A DNA stretch of 64,000 bases, taken from positions 21,420,657 to 21,484,656 of the forward strand of contig CM072516.1 of assembly GCA_036898135.1 (NCBI GenBank). The letters are read 5' to 3'. Both the position numbers and the translations under genes were made by a program. Origin of the DNA: Oncomelania hupensis (Eukaryota; Mollusca; Gastropoda; Littorinimorpha; Pomatiopsidae). The notes under the pieces were generated by a model. It saw only the letters and a program-made list of their open reading frames with translations, searched no databases and had not been told where the DNA came from. This document shows, one piece after another, positions 1-10,392 of this stretch; position 1 is the first letter of the stretch; each line of letters opens with the position of its first letter.

Positions 1-78
1 CAGGTAATGAGTAACTGGTCACAATATATAAATAAATGCTGAAACGTAGGCAGTGTATTTGCTTTATTACCCTCCCCT

Positions 79-199
<121 letters not shown>

Positions 200-245
200 A
201 GTACAACTTATGTTAATCTGATGAATAAAATTTGATACAACAACA
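200..245 (+). mobile_element. 46-bp retroposon-like unit with flanking direct repeats
   Basis: The unit begins AGTACAACTTATGTTAATCT, contains AATAAA and ends in an ACAACAACA tail. It is flanked by TCTCTTTCTTTC at 188-199 and again at 246-257. The same 46 bases occur at 63090-63135, starting at the identical base but with different flanks. This resembles an extremely 5'-truncated LINE/SINE 3' end inserted by target-primed reverse transcription. The flanking repeat is weaker evidence here because the locus is CT/CTTT microsatellite. Confidence 0.6.
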
Positions 246-257
246 TCTCTTTCTTTC

Positions 258-859
258 TCTCTCTCTCTCTCTCTCTCTCTCCTTTAAACCCGTTCTTCTT
301 CTTCTCTCACACACACCACCCCACCCTTCCAGTTCGTAATCCTATTGTTCTTTACCGCATTCAGTCCCTGTCATTCGTTCAGTGTGTCTTCGTCAGTTTT
401 ACGATGCGGAGATGTCGAGGTTTTATTTCCTCACTTAAGAGCACAAGGGACGGTTAAGCCACAAAAGTTGGTTTTAATATTTTCTTATAAAGCTCAAACT
501 CCTTCAGTACAAACCAGACTGCAGTATTTGATGCAGTCCAGGCCAGTTTCAAGTTCAGAACCGTACAGCGGTGAGCGGGCTCAGACAACATGAAGTCTAT
601 TACTAAAGCTGAGTAAGACTCATCCCGTACATTAATGCGTTTTGAACTAGGATCACTTTTTGTTGTCGTCGTTATTGTCTATGACAATTTGTTTAGTTGT
701 TTACAGATACAGTAATTCAGGTTGAAGATTTAATTAATATACCGCACATGCCGCTGGAACAATATATACAATTCCCGAGGGAGGTGCTGCATTTACTGAA
801 GGACCTGTACCCAGATCGCTTTTCTCAGTGCCCTCTGATTAGGCCTACCAACCTTGAAA
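258..859. other. Unassigned non-coding stretch
   Basis: Single-copy-looking sequence apart from the A/B duplication. A 63-codon ORF at 697-888 is not conserved: in B (about 30370-30510) the same bases contain several indels that change the frame. I see no splice signals or domains to support a gene. Confidence 0.5.
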
Positions 860-934
860 TTAATCAATTAATTAAATTAATTAATTAAATATTAATTAAT
901 TAATAATAATAATAATAATATTAATAATAATAAT

Positions 935-1004
<70 letters not shown>

Positions 1005-1006
1005 GT
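860..1006. repeat. (TTAA)n and (AAT)n microsatellite
   Basis: ATTAATTAA repeats pass into a long AAT trinucleotide tract. The B counterpart is at about 30528-30670. Confidence 0.92.
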
Positions 1007-1009
1007 AGT

Positions 1010-1312
1010 TGTCGGGTGTGTCGGATAGTGCAGTGGTTGGGTGCATCGCTACTGGTCGAAAGTGAAGCACCGTCCGGTGCGGTTAGCCACTTGGATGGGT
1101 TGGACCGCTAAGGCGTGCCGTGAAAGCGACATAACAACGCCCCCAGTTGACTCAACTGTGACTGTGTTCCCTACCCTCTTGAGGGGGGGGGGAAGGCAAA
1201 GGCAGCGAGGGAGGAGAGTTGGCTTCGCCCTCATTACGCCTGGCCCAAGATAAGTGTGATCTCCTACATCACACTCCCTAACGGCCACAAGGCTATGGGT
1301 ACTACTTTACTT
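1010..1312 (+). mobile_element. SINE with 5S rRNA-like segment (copy A, degraded)
   Basis: The copy-A version of the element at 30670-30972. It carries the tRNA-like head segment near 1022-1055 and a 5S-like segment near 1076-1112, both disrupted by single-base insertions relative to B. It then continues through a GC-rich body to a run of T. The indels may be consensus errors near a contig end. An (AGT)n tract follows directly. Confidence 0.6.
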
Positions 1313-1320
1313 TTTTTTTT

Positions 1321-1334
1321 AAGTAGTAGTAGTA

Positions 1335-1430
<96 letters not shown>

Positions 1431-1433
1431 GTA
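1321..1433. repeat. (AGT)n trinucleotide microsatellite
   Basis: About 37 AGT/AGT-like triplets directly after the T run of the SINE. B counterpart at about 30981-31092. Poly-Ser and poly-Tyr ORFs here are artefacts. Confidence 0.95.
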
Positions 1434-1768
1434 ATCTTCTAGTACGATTGCGCCCATGTGTAAAGGCCTAAGCTTGTCTAGCCGTATAGGCGGATTGGGT
1501 AATGGATTATTTGGCGACATTTACATTTATTCCAGGTATGCTAAATAAATGTGTAGAGTTAGCTGACTGCTGTGTACAGTGACGGTTTAATCAGGGGCCA
1601 GGTGCACAGTGCACCAATGTGAATGTGACATAACATCGAGTCTAGTTGACTCTTTCGCTCTTTCCATAGACCAATCAAGGGGCGCCCAATGCTGGTGTTT
1701 CAATGTGTGGCACAGTATAAAAAATTGCAATAATAGTACTGCAAGTGTCATTGACGAGGCATCGAGAA

Positions 1769-1844
1769 GATGAACGTTGGTACCTGGCCATGACACCGTA
1801 ACCATTGATGAACGTTGGTACCTGGCCATGACACCGTGACCATT
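1769..1844. repeat. Two-copy 38-bp tandem repeat
   Basis: A unit beginning GATGAACGTTGGTACCTGGC occurs at 1769 and again at 1807 with one mismatch. It is flanked by CGAGGCA on the left and its inverse TGCCTCG on the right. B counterpart at 31430-31505. Confidence 0.85.
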
Positions 1845-4050
1845 GTGGTGCCTCGATCTGAGTCGAAGCTGATGGGACTTCCGCTATCGTACAGACATAA
1901 GTTGAAACTTTAGAATGATTTGTATACAATTCACTATACACTGATTGGACAGAAGCAGAGAGCGTGCGTCACAACTCCCCGCATTCAAATACTATTGGTC
2001 GTAATTTCAGTCACAATTATTAGGAATGATTTATGAATTATAATTCCGGGCAGCAAATTATGCATATTGTGGTATATTATAGTACAATTGCCTGTTCGGA
2101 GATTCTGGCATAGTTGCAGGCACCGAATTTCTCCAAATATATCACATTGTGTGTGTTCTTGTTTTGATGGGGGGTTTTCCCCTTAAGAATATAGGACTAA
2201 GGAACTCTGAAAATGATTAGTAATTTCATACAGTTCGTTCGGCATCAATCAACTACGGCTTTCTTTTATCAATCTACAAGATGTTTTTGTCCTCTACAAC
2301 CTTTTGGTAAATTAGATCTGGATGTTATTGTGGTTTGTATCCCCGAGTAAAATCCTATTAATTTGGGCTTGTGCATTCCGGGACTTGGGTTATCTACGTT
2401 TACAACGTGTTTATTCAAGTTTTGTGCATTTTCCTACTATCTCGTTGCGTTGGGGGGAGAAGGGGTGAAGAGGGGGGAAGGAGAGAGGTTTAAGCCAAAT
2501 GCGGATCGCGTGCTGTTTGATTTTGCCAGCTTCTTTAAAGCTAACAGCAACTATTAGCGTGCCAAATGAATCTAGCTGCTAGCTTCACTCACACCCTGAT
2601 GCATTTTACGGATGATAAGGATTTGAAGGTAGAATGAAGCTACACGGAGTGTGCTTTAACAGTTAGGTGTTAGGGCATGTCATGGCCACAGTCATTTTTC
2701 ATTATGAAGAAGAATCCTTTCGCTTGCTTCTTCTGCCTGCGCACCTTTTGTTTTCCCTTCTACAAGTTCTAGACAAACAGCAGCATAGAATAACACTCTA
2801 ACACAGAAAATCGAGCAAGTAATGTCTTGTAGTACACATGACTGCAGTGGTGTGAGCGGCATCTAATTGATAAAATACTGCACGGGATTGATAGATAGGT
2901 ATATTATCTCCCTTACCTCCTTCTAACGGCTTCAGTTTAATGGATGTAACTATAAGCTGAAGAGAGAGAGAGAGAGAGAGGGGGGGGGGCTGGGTGTGGG
3001 GACTACACCCCAAGTGGGGAATTAAACCCTAAATGTGAGCACCGCAGGAAGAACTAAAAAGCACTCAAAAACGCGATGAAACGAAAGCGGGAAGATTAAA
3101 AGAACAAAGCAGGATTATTAAGTAGAAAGTTAAATGGAATATTAGGTGTATATTATACTTTCTGTCATTCACTTCATTCTTGCAGTATTTCTCCCCTTCC
3201 TGCTTGCGCAGTAAGCATGTGTGCCGACGTCTGTGGATGGTCATGCTATACAAGACTGCAAGCTCTCATTCAACATTTTCAACAGCTGTATTTTATTGAA
3301 GCTGAAACAGAAATTTGTATCAAACTTGATGAAAAGAAAGCGACAAAAAAATAAAGAACAATGTAGGCAAGGCACACATTTTAAACACCGGAAATTAAAA
3401 AAATCTGTAGGCTGGCAAACAACAATCTAGCCAACAATCTGGCAAACAAACAATGTAGCCAACAAACACACAAGTGCATGTAGTGAGGAATAAACACTGC
3501 AACGTAATGCCAGCAGAAAGTAAATTATGCACAATTTGATGGGAAGAAAGCAACAAGATTAAAAGACAAAGCAGTTTCTGTATAAGTAATAGATGAGGTA
3601 TGAGCTAAGCCTGTTTTTGACTGATTCAGGCTGAGTTTCAGAGACTGTAGAACGTTAAGCCTGAAACAATAACTGTGTGGGCGCACACGCTTCAGGCCTT
3701 TAATTGCACAGGGTAGCGGTAAGCCCCTAAACTACAGCGGCGAAATTGCCCCAGGTAAATAATCTTATCCAACGCTGCTAATGAGACGATCCTTACGAGA
3801 TTATCTGCACAGTGAGCTGAGGCACGTGCGCAACTCCTGTATGCACATTGCGGGACCGTTGGAGGAAAAATGAAAGGAGCCTGTGGCGGGTCATACGAAT
3901 GAAGTGTGTGAAAGAAGGGATTGGGTTGAGGGCGATTAGGGATTTAGGTGGGGGAAAGGTTGGAAAAGGAGAGAAGAAATAAACGAGAGGAGAACAGAAG
4001 ATGGATTGGTTTATTTGTTTGGTTTTTTTGTTTGAGAAATACGTAATGGA
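1845..4050. other. Unassigned non-coding stretch
   Basis: AT-rich, apparently non-coding sequence holding a short (GA)n plus G-run at 2961-2990 and a two-copy AACAATCT/GGCAAACAA-type repeat at about 3407-3470. Short ORFs have no recognisable content. B counterpart about 31506-33720. Confidence 0.5.
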
Positions 4051-4054
4051 GGAA

Positions 4055-4061
4055 GGAGAGA

Positions 4062-4107
<46 letters not shown>

Positions 4108-4117
4108 GAGTTTTTTG

Positions 4118-4187
<70 letters not shown>

Positions 4188-4410
4188 GACGATCTAATTT
4201 CAAAATAAAGAATGAAACATACGCAAAGAGAAACAGAGGCAAGTGATCAAACAAAGATCTTGGGAAGTAGTTTAGAAAAGTTCTTTGAAATAAATACCGG
4301 GGGAAAAAAACCTCTGAAATAAACCAAAGAAGAAAGGAGAGAAGAAGAAGAAGAAGAAGAAGAAGAAGAAGAAGAAGAAGAAGAAGAAGAAGAAGAAGAA
4401 GAAGAAGAAG
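4055..4410. repeat. (GA)n tracts and (GAA)n tract
   Basis: Two GA dinucleotide tracts (4055-4103 and 4121-4182) and a GAA trinucleotide tract (4341-4410), separated by ordinary sequence. B counterparts lie at about 33725-33855 and 34013-34082; the GA tracts differ in length. The 229-codon minus-strand ORF across this region is Leu/Ser low complexity and not a gene. Confidence 0.93.
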
Positions 4411-5200
4411 GGGCAAGAATAGGAAGCAGCAGGAGAATCTTGAAAGCCGTTCAGACATAAACAGAAAAACAGACTCACGCACCCACAGCGCACCTCAGTT
4501 TCACCCAAGAGCTACAGCTGCACATCAGCTTCACCCCCAAGACCTACAGCTGCACCTCGCCCACCCTCCCTTAGTGTCTTTGGCGTCTTATCCAGGGTTA
4601 CGCATGATTGCGGTTTGAAAGGGGTAGAGAACAGAAGGAGGGGGTCTCTACCTGATTTAGTGGGGCCTTAAGTCTACACTGAGTGGCTTACATCGCACGC
4701 AGGTAGCATGCAACTTAAGGAAACTAATCTCTGCCTTATGTTTTTAACTTGTTAAAAAGACAAGAGGTGGCGGATATAGGAGCTAATTTGAGACTGATAT
4801 TGAGGAATTTGAACTTCACTTTATAAGCTGCGGTTTGATTTTTTTTTCAACGCACGCATGATTTTACGCCCAAAAGGGCTCAAACGCCTGCACATATGCA
4901 CACACCACAACACAGCACACGCCGCATGCAGGCACGTACACACAACATCACAACATGCCCCGCATGCAAGCACATGAGCACGCACGCCGCATTACATATG
5001 CAAGCGGCAAGCATTTTCTCATACGTATATTCACAAGTATAATATATACACACACAACCAAATACGCACACACACACCCATACGCACACACACACTTGTT
5101 TAGACCGCGTTGTTATGACTTTAATGAAACGCCACATGCGTTGTGTTGACAATGGGTAATATTTTGTCCCCTTTTTTAAAAGTACTTTTAAGTCTTCTCA
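4411..5200. other. Non-coding stretch with CA-rich tract
   Basis: Mostly unassigned sequence. A CA/GCA-rich region occupies about 4890-5096. B counterpart about 34083-34876. Confidence 0.5.
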
Positions 5201-5311
5201 CGCTAATCCTAAAAGAACCCTAACTCTAAAGGAACACTCTTTAACGAGGTCCGTCAAAACAACGTACGTAAATTTTTAAAGGTACGTCAAAAGAACGCCG
5301 TCTAAACATAA
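5201..5311 (+). repeat. Dispersed repeat family, member 1
   Basis: CCTAA-like repeats are followed by GGAACACT, then GGTCCGTCAAAA, GTACGTA and AACGCCGTCT. The same ordered blocks recur at 22555-22697, so the two are diverged members of one family. Both lie beside CA repeats. B copy at 34877-34987. Confidence 0.6.
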
Positions 5312-5883
5312 TCACAGATGTACACATACTACCATCGTTTTGAACTGCATTGAATTCTCTTTCTGTACATACACACTAAGCTAAGCATACATTTCACAAA
5401 CTCAGCCATCAGCTTTCGAATCTGTGGATTAAAAAAAAAATCATTTAGTTTTCCAGCTATCGAATCTTTTGATCTCGGTCAGCCTTTTGGATAAAAATTT
5501 GCACAATCTTTTCCGCTCTTCTCTGAGTCAGAAAAGAAAAGTTGTTCTACAGTTAGTTTTGGAAACTATCGAAGTCTGCTTCTTCTGTTGTCCAGTTTTG
5601 CATGTGGGCCGCATACAAGCGCCCAATCAAGATACAAGATAATTTATTGCCAAGTGAATAATACACAAGGAAAGCATTTGGTCAACGTTGCAGCACCACA
5701 CACAAAGCACACATAAAACATAGTGAACAAGTTGACAGCAAGTCACAATAAAAGGATAAGAAGATTAAACTCATAAACAGATGAACTGTACACAAGGACA
5801 AATACATAGTTGCTAGTCAACACACACACACACGCACACAAACACACACACATATTGCTAAATTCTGACCATCCAGTTTGCAC
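5312..5883. other. Unassigned stretch with CA repeat
   Basis: No gene seen. A short CA tract lies at about 5820-5856. TTTATT at about 5640-5670 would be a polyadenylation signal on the minus strand, but no transcript can be tied to it. Confidence 0.4.
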
Positions 5884-6010
5884 ACTTCCTCCATTCGTTC
5901 GTTCGTTCGTTTCGTTGATTAGATTAACGTCCCCGGACACTTTCGCGTATATGGGACTTGTTGAAGACAGGTAGAAAAGATGGTTCCCGATGAGGGTAGT
6001 CGAAGATGAT

Positions 6011-6070
6011 GACCGTTATGGACAGGTCGCAAGTTGAGTAGACCGTTATAGACAGGTCGCAAGTTGAGTA
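6011..6070. repeat. Two-unit 30-bp tandem repeat inside the retroposon
   Basis: Exact period of 30 bp (6011-6040 and 6041-6070) with one mismatch. Each unit begins GACCGTTAT and includes ACAGGTCGC. The GACCG..CAGGTCG framework resembles the units at 6606-6703, so both may descend from one repeat. B counterpart about 35688-35747. Confidence 0.85.
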
Positions 6071-6605
6071 AAATGCCGTGATGAAAGGCGCGCAAGGTGG
6101 ATGGATCGCCGTCGTCGCAGCGTAGAGGGGCGAAGAGGTGTGGCACTGAGCCATACGAAGAAGGAAGTGAAGGCGAACACGGGGAAATACTGGCGTTGCC
6201 GCACAACTGCAGTCCGAAGATCGCCACTCTCCACAGATGTCCCCAATGTCGCCCTAGTGTAGTAAAAGTATGAAAGCTGCCTGGGAAAGCGCGACGGTCA
6301 AGCCACGACGAGGCGCGCATTCGCCGCAGCCCTTCCGCTGCTCAGTCGAAGGAGCTGTACCCGAAGAAAATGAAGATTGAAGTATGTGTGGAGTATCGTA
6401 TCGGAATCTCCTTCCGAGTGCAAGCCCTGGAACGTTCTCGACCGCAGTGCCCCATGGCAAGAATCAGCGGGAGTCATCCAACGAAGACGACAGCGCACCC
6501 AGTCGGTCTGAACGCCTCCTGAAGCGCTAATGGGGCTGCCACCCCCACGAACAGTCCTGCCACGACTGTCGGACCACCGCGCTTGTGACTGCCAAATAGC
6601 CCACG

Positions 6606-6703
6606 GACCGCCGCAGTGTAAAATGCAGGTCGGCTGACCGCCGCAGTGGTAATCGCAGGTCGGTTAGGCTAGAGACCGCCGCAGTGTTAAACGCAGGTCG
6701 GCT
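6606..6703. repeat. Three-unit 30-38 bp tandem repeat inside the retroposon
   Basis: Units start at 6606, 6636 and 6674. Each begins GACCGCCGCAGTG and includes CAGGTCGG. The block lies at the 5' end of the insert on its minus strand. B counterpart 36283-36380. Confidence 0.85.
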
Positions 6704-6730
6704 GCAGTCGCTGGCGCCTTCCTCCATTCG

Positions 6731-7973
6731 ACCTCGTGTTACTTTTATATTAGCACGCATGTGCGCAGAGTAGGCCTACTTGTACGAAACTAGCCCTGAC
6801 ACAAAGTTACTAGCTTTCACTACAAACATGGCTTCAACAAATGTATGGGGGACTAAAAAAATTTTTTTTACTTATGTAATAAAAAGTACTTTATTTGAAA
6901 GAGCACACTAAACCAAGTAAAATAAAATAAAAAATCAAGTGATTATCTTTATTAGTTCCAGAGATATTAAGGATAATGTGGTAATCGTAGCGTTCGGTAT
7001 TATATTTGTGCACGAGCGGCATACTTTGAGTGCACTCTATGCAACCAACAGTCAACACACATTGCTGGGGTTTTGTTTTCTTGTTAAGAATGTGGTGTGA
7101 CATAGAATACAATAAAAACCTATGTGATTGTGAGAATGACAGACAAGTGACAGGTGGATAAAAAATGGTCAAAAACTCAGTTTCAATGCTGCACAAACAA
7201 CACGAACATGCATTTTCAAGAGGCCAGCACACAAATATTAAAAGAGTTACAGTCTTGAAACTGAAGATATGTATTACAGTACATACATAATATTCATGTA
7301 ATTTTTTTATTCTGTAATGGTCAATTAGATTTTGAGTTACTAAGCAGCTAGGAAGCCCTTTCATTCAAATTTGTTAGGCGGAAAAAGCACATAAACTGAA
7401 CATAATGTTACTAAAGTAGCAATATCTCCAAAACTACTGGATATACTTAGCTGAAATTTTACTATGTTATTGACAACAACCAAGGCTACATACTAGCATT
7501 GCAAACATGGCTAGAAAACCAAAATACAAAATTATATTTGTCCAAATATGCGGGATTTAGTGTGTAAAAACGTAGCGTAAAGTGGATAAAATAGCAATAT
7601 TTTCAAAATTAAAGCACCCACAAACCTCAAACTTTACAAACTAGTAAATAACAACAGTCCGTATAAACAAATGCTTAGAGAAGTTACCACACCATGACAG
7701 ACTTGACCTGGCTGAAACAATTAAAACTTTCTCAGGAATTTGTTATTATTACAGTTAAGAATCTTGTAGCTATGACTTTTTTTCAAAACAACCGCATGCA
7801 TATTTACACATGTGAATCAAATGATAAATTAAAAAAATGGCTAATTCCACAAAAGTAGTTGTGGTAGGTAGAATGTCAGCACAAGTTATTTAAGAAATTT
7901 ACACACACAAATAGCGTCTGGCTTCACAAGATGCAACAACGCTAATCAAATAAGAATAAGTTATGTACTGAAA
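6731..7973 (-). other. AT-rich stretch, possible 3' UTR of the minus-strand gene
   Basis: Lies directly downstream of the stop of the minus-strand exon and reads as AT-rich non-coding sequence. TTTATT at 6890-6895 gives AATAAA on the minus strand and could end the transcript. A 157-codon minus ORF (6891-7364) is interrupted by a one-base difference in B, so it is probably not coding. Confidence 0.35.
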
Positions 7974-8685
7974 CTACACATTTACAGGATGTAACGCATT
8001 TACACACAAAGCAAATGTCTTCAACAACCAAAACTTATCAAAGAACATATGGCAAAAAGCCTCGTACAAAAGTGCATAGAACTTTGCATCAGCCAAGACC
8101 CAAATTCTTCCATTTGTAGAAGTCAACGGCAAGTCCACAGTCAGAACGAACTTGCTGCTGACTGTGTCCTTGTCCGGTCTTGAGGACCACTGGTATGCAT
8201 CATTTTTCACATTACTTCGCTGCAGAAATGTAATTCGGGCCAGATCTTCAGACAACATCTCTCTATTTCTCCTACAAACCAGTCTTCCTCATACTCCACT
8301 AAAACCGATGTCCCAGGGGCAACTGATGTGAAGGACACCTGACTTTCTGTCAGTGATGCCAATGTATCATTTATCTTCGCATGCAACTCTGCATCTTCTC
8401 TCTTATCGTTGTCAGCCTCCTCTCTCTCGTTGTCATCCGCCTTCTCTTTCTCGTCGTCATCCGCCTCCTCTCTCGTCGTCAGCCTCCTCTCTGTGAATTA
8501 TGTCGACCGCTGCCTCTTGTGGTTCCACTGGCTCCTCGTGCCCTGGTCTTGCTTGTCTTTGCAGAAAGGCCTTGAGGGTTTTTTTAAGGTCAGCAAGCTT
8601 GGCAGAGGCCTTGAGCAGTGGTGATGCCTCTTTCCTCTCCCTGACTTCATAAGGGCTTGTTTCATCCTTTGGAAGTGGGCATCAT
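7974..8685 (-). pseudogene. Frame-damaged exon 2 of an unnamed gene (copy A)
   Basis: On the minus strand a pyrimidine tract ending CAG at 8686-8690 gives a plausible acceptor. Coding character then appears in pieces: a segment with DDAHFQRMKQAL, a Lys/Leu-rich segment with KASAKLADLKKTLKAFL, an acidic run rich in EEADD/EKEKADD, and a C-terminal segment with VLVEYEEDWFVGEIEKML and GRIWVL. The pieces lie in different frames, so at least two shifts are needed in both copies. Copy A has one more, from a missing T near 8260. The VLVEYEEDWFVGEI segment resembles a Tudor/SH3-like small barrel found, as I recall, at the C-terminus of uncharacterised invertebrate proteins, some transposon-associated. 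Function is unknown. It could be a pseudogene or a gene with sequencing indels. Confidence 0.45.
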
Positions 8686-9372
8686 CTGGAGGAGGAAACA
8701 AAGTTGACTTTAAAAAACAGTAACCCTATCTCCTACATATATGTGCTGTTTCATCATTAATAGTTCTAAGGATTGCAAAATAATAACATTAGAAAAGTCC
8801 TTATAGTTATAGATTAGCTGAAATTTACAAATATTAATTCACAAGTCCCAGTCTTAGAAAACAAATTTTAATTTTAATTAGTCCAATAAACCATTGACTA
8901 AAGTGCTTATATATCGAGTAAATTTGTCTAAACAATCTTGATATTGCATTTAGTGACAAGTGTGTGGTCTACATCAACTACACCTACTAGGCTAGCTTGT
9001 AGCTTTGTTGATGACAGTAGGGCTATTCTCGAACTATCACAGTATCAGCAGCCACTTCCGGTTTGAGGTAGCGTTGTATTTTTACAATATTAATAGCCAT
9101 CCTTGAAAATATACGTTTATAAATACAGCTTAGGGTTAAAATAAGTAGGCTAATAATCTTTCACATTATAGTGGTTCTATTACTTTTTTTTTGCCCAAGA
9201 AAAATTACAAGTCGCGCGAAGTTGCAGTCGTTCTAACATGCTTGCTGTTAACAAACGTGAGACGCTTCACTCGGAAAACCTGCTACAACTATTTTAATTT
9301 CTTCTTTCATCTAACACTACGAACTGTTGTAGACACATAAAACAAACAGCAATAAAGAAATGCAGTACTCAC
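8686..9372 (-). other. Probable intron between the two minus-strand exons (copy A)
   Basis: Bounded by GTGAGT on the 9372 side and a pyrimidine-rich CAG on the 8686 side. AT-rich with no long ORF. A small middle exon could be hidden here. Confidence 0.35.
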
Positions 9373-9452
9373 CAAGAATAGCCTTCATACCGAAGATAAA
9401 TCGAAGAAAAACATTCACCGGTATCGTTCACAGAACACAGGCGCGTAGCCAT
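9373..9452 (-). CDS. Putative first coding exon, minus-strand gene (copy A)
   Basis: ATG at 9452 starts a 26-codon reading frame (MATRLCSVND...RYEGYS) that reaches a consensus donor, TTG|GTGAGT, at 9373/9372. A CCAAT box lies about 50 bp upstream of the ATG. The exon ends in phase 2, which does not join cleanly to any uninterrupted frame of the exon at 8685, so a middle exon or frame damage must be assumed. No domain is recognised in so short a piece. Confidence 0.4.
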
Positions 9453-9501
9453 GTTCTTCGCTGAACTTTGGCGTTCAAAACGGACCGGGTAGTTCGCTTT
9501 G

Positions 9502-9506
9502 ATTGG
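9502..9506 (-). promoter_or_regulatory. CCAAT box upstream of the putative gene
   Basis: ATTGG on the plus strand reads CCAAT on the minus strand, about 50 bp upstream of the ATG at 9452, in a locally CpG-rich patch. B counterpart 39178-39182. Suggestive only. Confidence 0.3.
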
Positions 9507-10079
9507 CTCGCGCAACGCGATGTCATAAATATTAAATAATTCCCTGAGACCATTAAAAACGTACAAAAACAAGCTTTCTATCGCATCTTTTTTATATAAT
9601 TTTCAGTTCAGTAGAAAAAAACGGATATCTTCGTTCAAAAATGTCCCTCTTGTTTACACGTCATTTTAACCAATTATTTCGTATTTACATTTTTAAAAAA
9701 TTATACGTGAATAAAGGGTAGAGTTCTGTGTGTTTGACCGATCTAATTTGCATGTTGCGAATGAAACCGGTTCTTCTCTCTGTGGAAATTTCCAAACGTG
9801 CTCTCTGTTCGTCGCCGAGGTTAGTGGCTGCGGCCAGCGACATGCGTTGCCAAAATCTCAATCGGATGGCTTAGATTTAGCACTAGTGTTAATTTAATAA
9901 GTAACACAGTGATTTAGACAACAGAAAGCAACACACAAAGAACAGATCTTTATTGAGAATATTTTTTGTACACTATTTATGAACATTTTCTACTGTAAAA
10001 CGTCAAGTGAAAATCGAGTTCTAAAGGCCAGAAGACCGCTTTCCCGGCAGGCTTACATAGAGGCTGCCAAACATTTTTT
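9507..10079. other. Unassigned stretch with a minus-strand poly(A) signal
   Basis: No gene seen. TTTATT at 9949-9954 gives AATAAA on the minus strand followed by a GT-rich element, as at a transcript 3' end, but no upstream exon could be identified. Confidence 0.3.
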
Positions 10080-10084
10080 AAAAT

Positions 10085-10140
10085 CTTTTTCTATTATATC
10101 ATAGATGCGAATAGACGTTAAATAAAATAAATAAAATAAT
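10085..10140 (+). mobile_element. Short retroelement 3' tail (GACGTTAAATAAA type)
   Basis: ATAGATGCGAATAGACGTTA is followed by AAAT repeats. It resembles the end of the array at 55720-55905, which closes with AGATGTGAACAGACG and AAAT repeats. It looks like the last tens of bases of a LINE or SINE. Boundaries are approximate. Confidence 0.35.
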
Positions 10141-10183
10141 ACATATTAGCTTTTTTCTTCTCAAAAGCTATGTAGTTAGCTTT

Positions 10184-10392
10184 CTCAGTTAAGTCCTATC
10201 CTATCCTATTCCGTAACTCGGAGGTCGTGGGAGCACCACAGATTTTCGTTTAACCAGCGTACTCCATCTTTCCCTGTCCTCAGCAACCCTGATTGTTTCG
10301 CTCAGTGTCTAACTAGTCCATTCTCGAATGTTACCTCCCGCCTCTTTTTCGGTCTCCCTCTTCTTCTACCTCCTTGCACTGCTCAGATAAGT
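10184..10392 (-). mobile_element. 187-bp 3' stub of the RTE-like LINE, with TSD
   Basis: On the minus strand this matches the last ~190 bp of the element at 20552-22446, from AGTGCAAGGAGGTAGAAGAA through the stop region to an ATAGG repeat tail. CTCAGTTAAGT (10184-10194) and CTCAGATAAGT (10382-10392) are a near-perfect 11-bp target-site duplication. The coding part is mutated. It is an extreme 5' truncation with no coding capacity. B counterpart 39858-40067. Confidence 0.85.

Larger units (their letters stand above)
5884..6730 (-). mobile_element. ~820-bp GC-rich non-coding retroposon with 13-bp TSD
   Basis: CTTCCTCCATTCG occurs at 5884-5896 and again at 6718-6730, bracketing a segment far more GC-rich than its surroundings. 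On the minus strand the insert runs from 6717 to 5897. It ends with GACGTTAATCTAATCAACGA followed by a short CGAA/GAAC repeat tail. A tail at one end with a direct duplication outside it fits target-primed retroposition. Several overlapping minus-strand ORFs (longest 133 codons) have no recognisable domain, so it is probably non-autonomous. It contains two tandem-repeat blocks (6606-6703 and 6011-6070). Confidence 0.65.

Noticed and set aside
2703..2771. Small Cys-rich ORF (22 codons)
   Set aside because: Too short, with no start context, promoter or family match. Expected by chance in this much sequence.
3690..3760. tRNA-like A-box on the minus strand (TAGTTTAGGGGCTTACCGC)
   Set aside because: No convincing B box at a suitable distance and no tail, so a SINE could not be supported.
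3793..4482. 229-codon minus-strand ORF, and similar long ORFs at 58152-58721, 14513-14770 and 60030-60576
   Set aside because: They are translations of GA, GAA, AAT or TTC microsatellites. The residues are single-letter repeats and vary in length between A and B.
5919..6320. 133-codon minus-strand ORF and overlapping ORFs in the GC-rich retroposon
   Set aside because: Several frames are open together, as expected from high GC content. The translated repeats carry no recognisable domain.
6891..7364. 157-codon minus-strand ORF
   Set aside because: A one-base difference in copy B splits it (36568-36819 and 36729-37040). No domain is visible and it lies in a likely 3' UTR.
9066..9086. let-7-like sequence TGAGGTAGCGTTGTAT
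   Set aside because: It matches the let-7 seed and part of its 3' half but lacks three bases in the middle. No complementary arm is found within the next 80 bases, so there is no precursor hairpin. A second seed match at about 11988 also fails.
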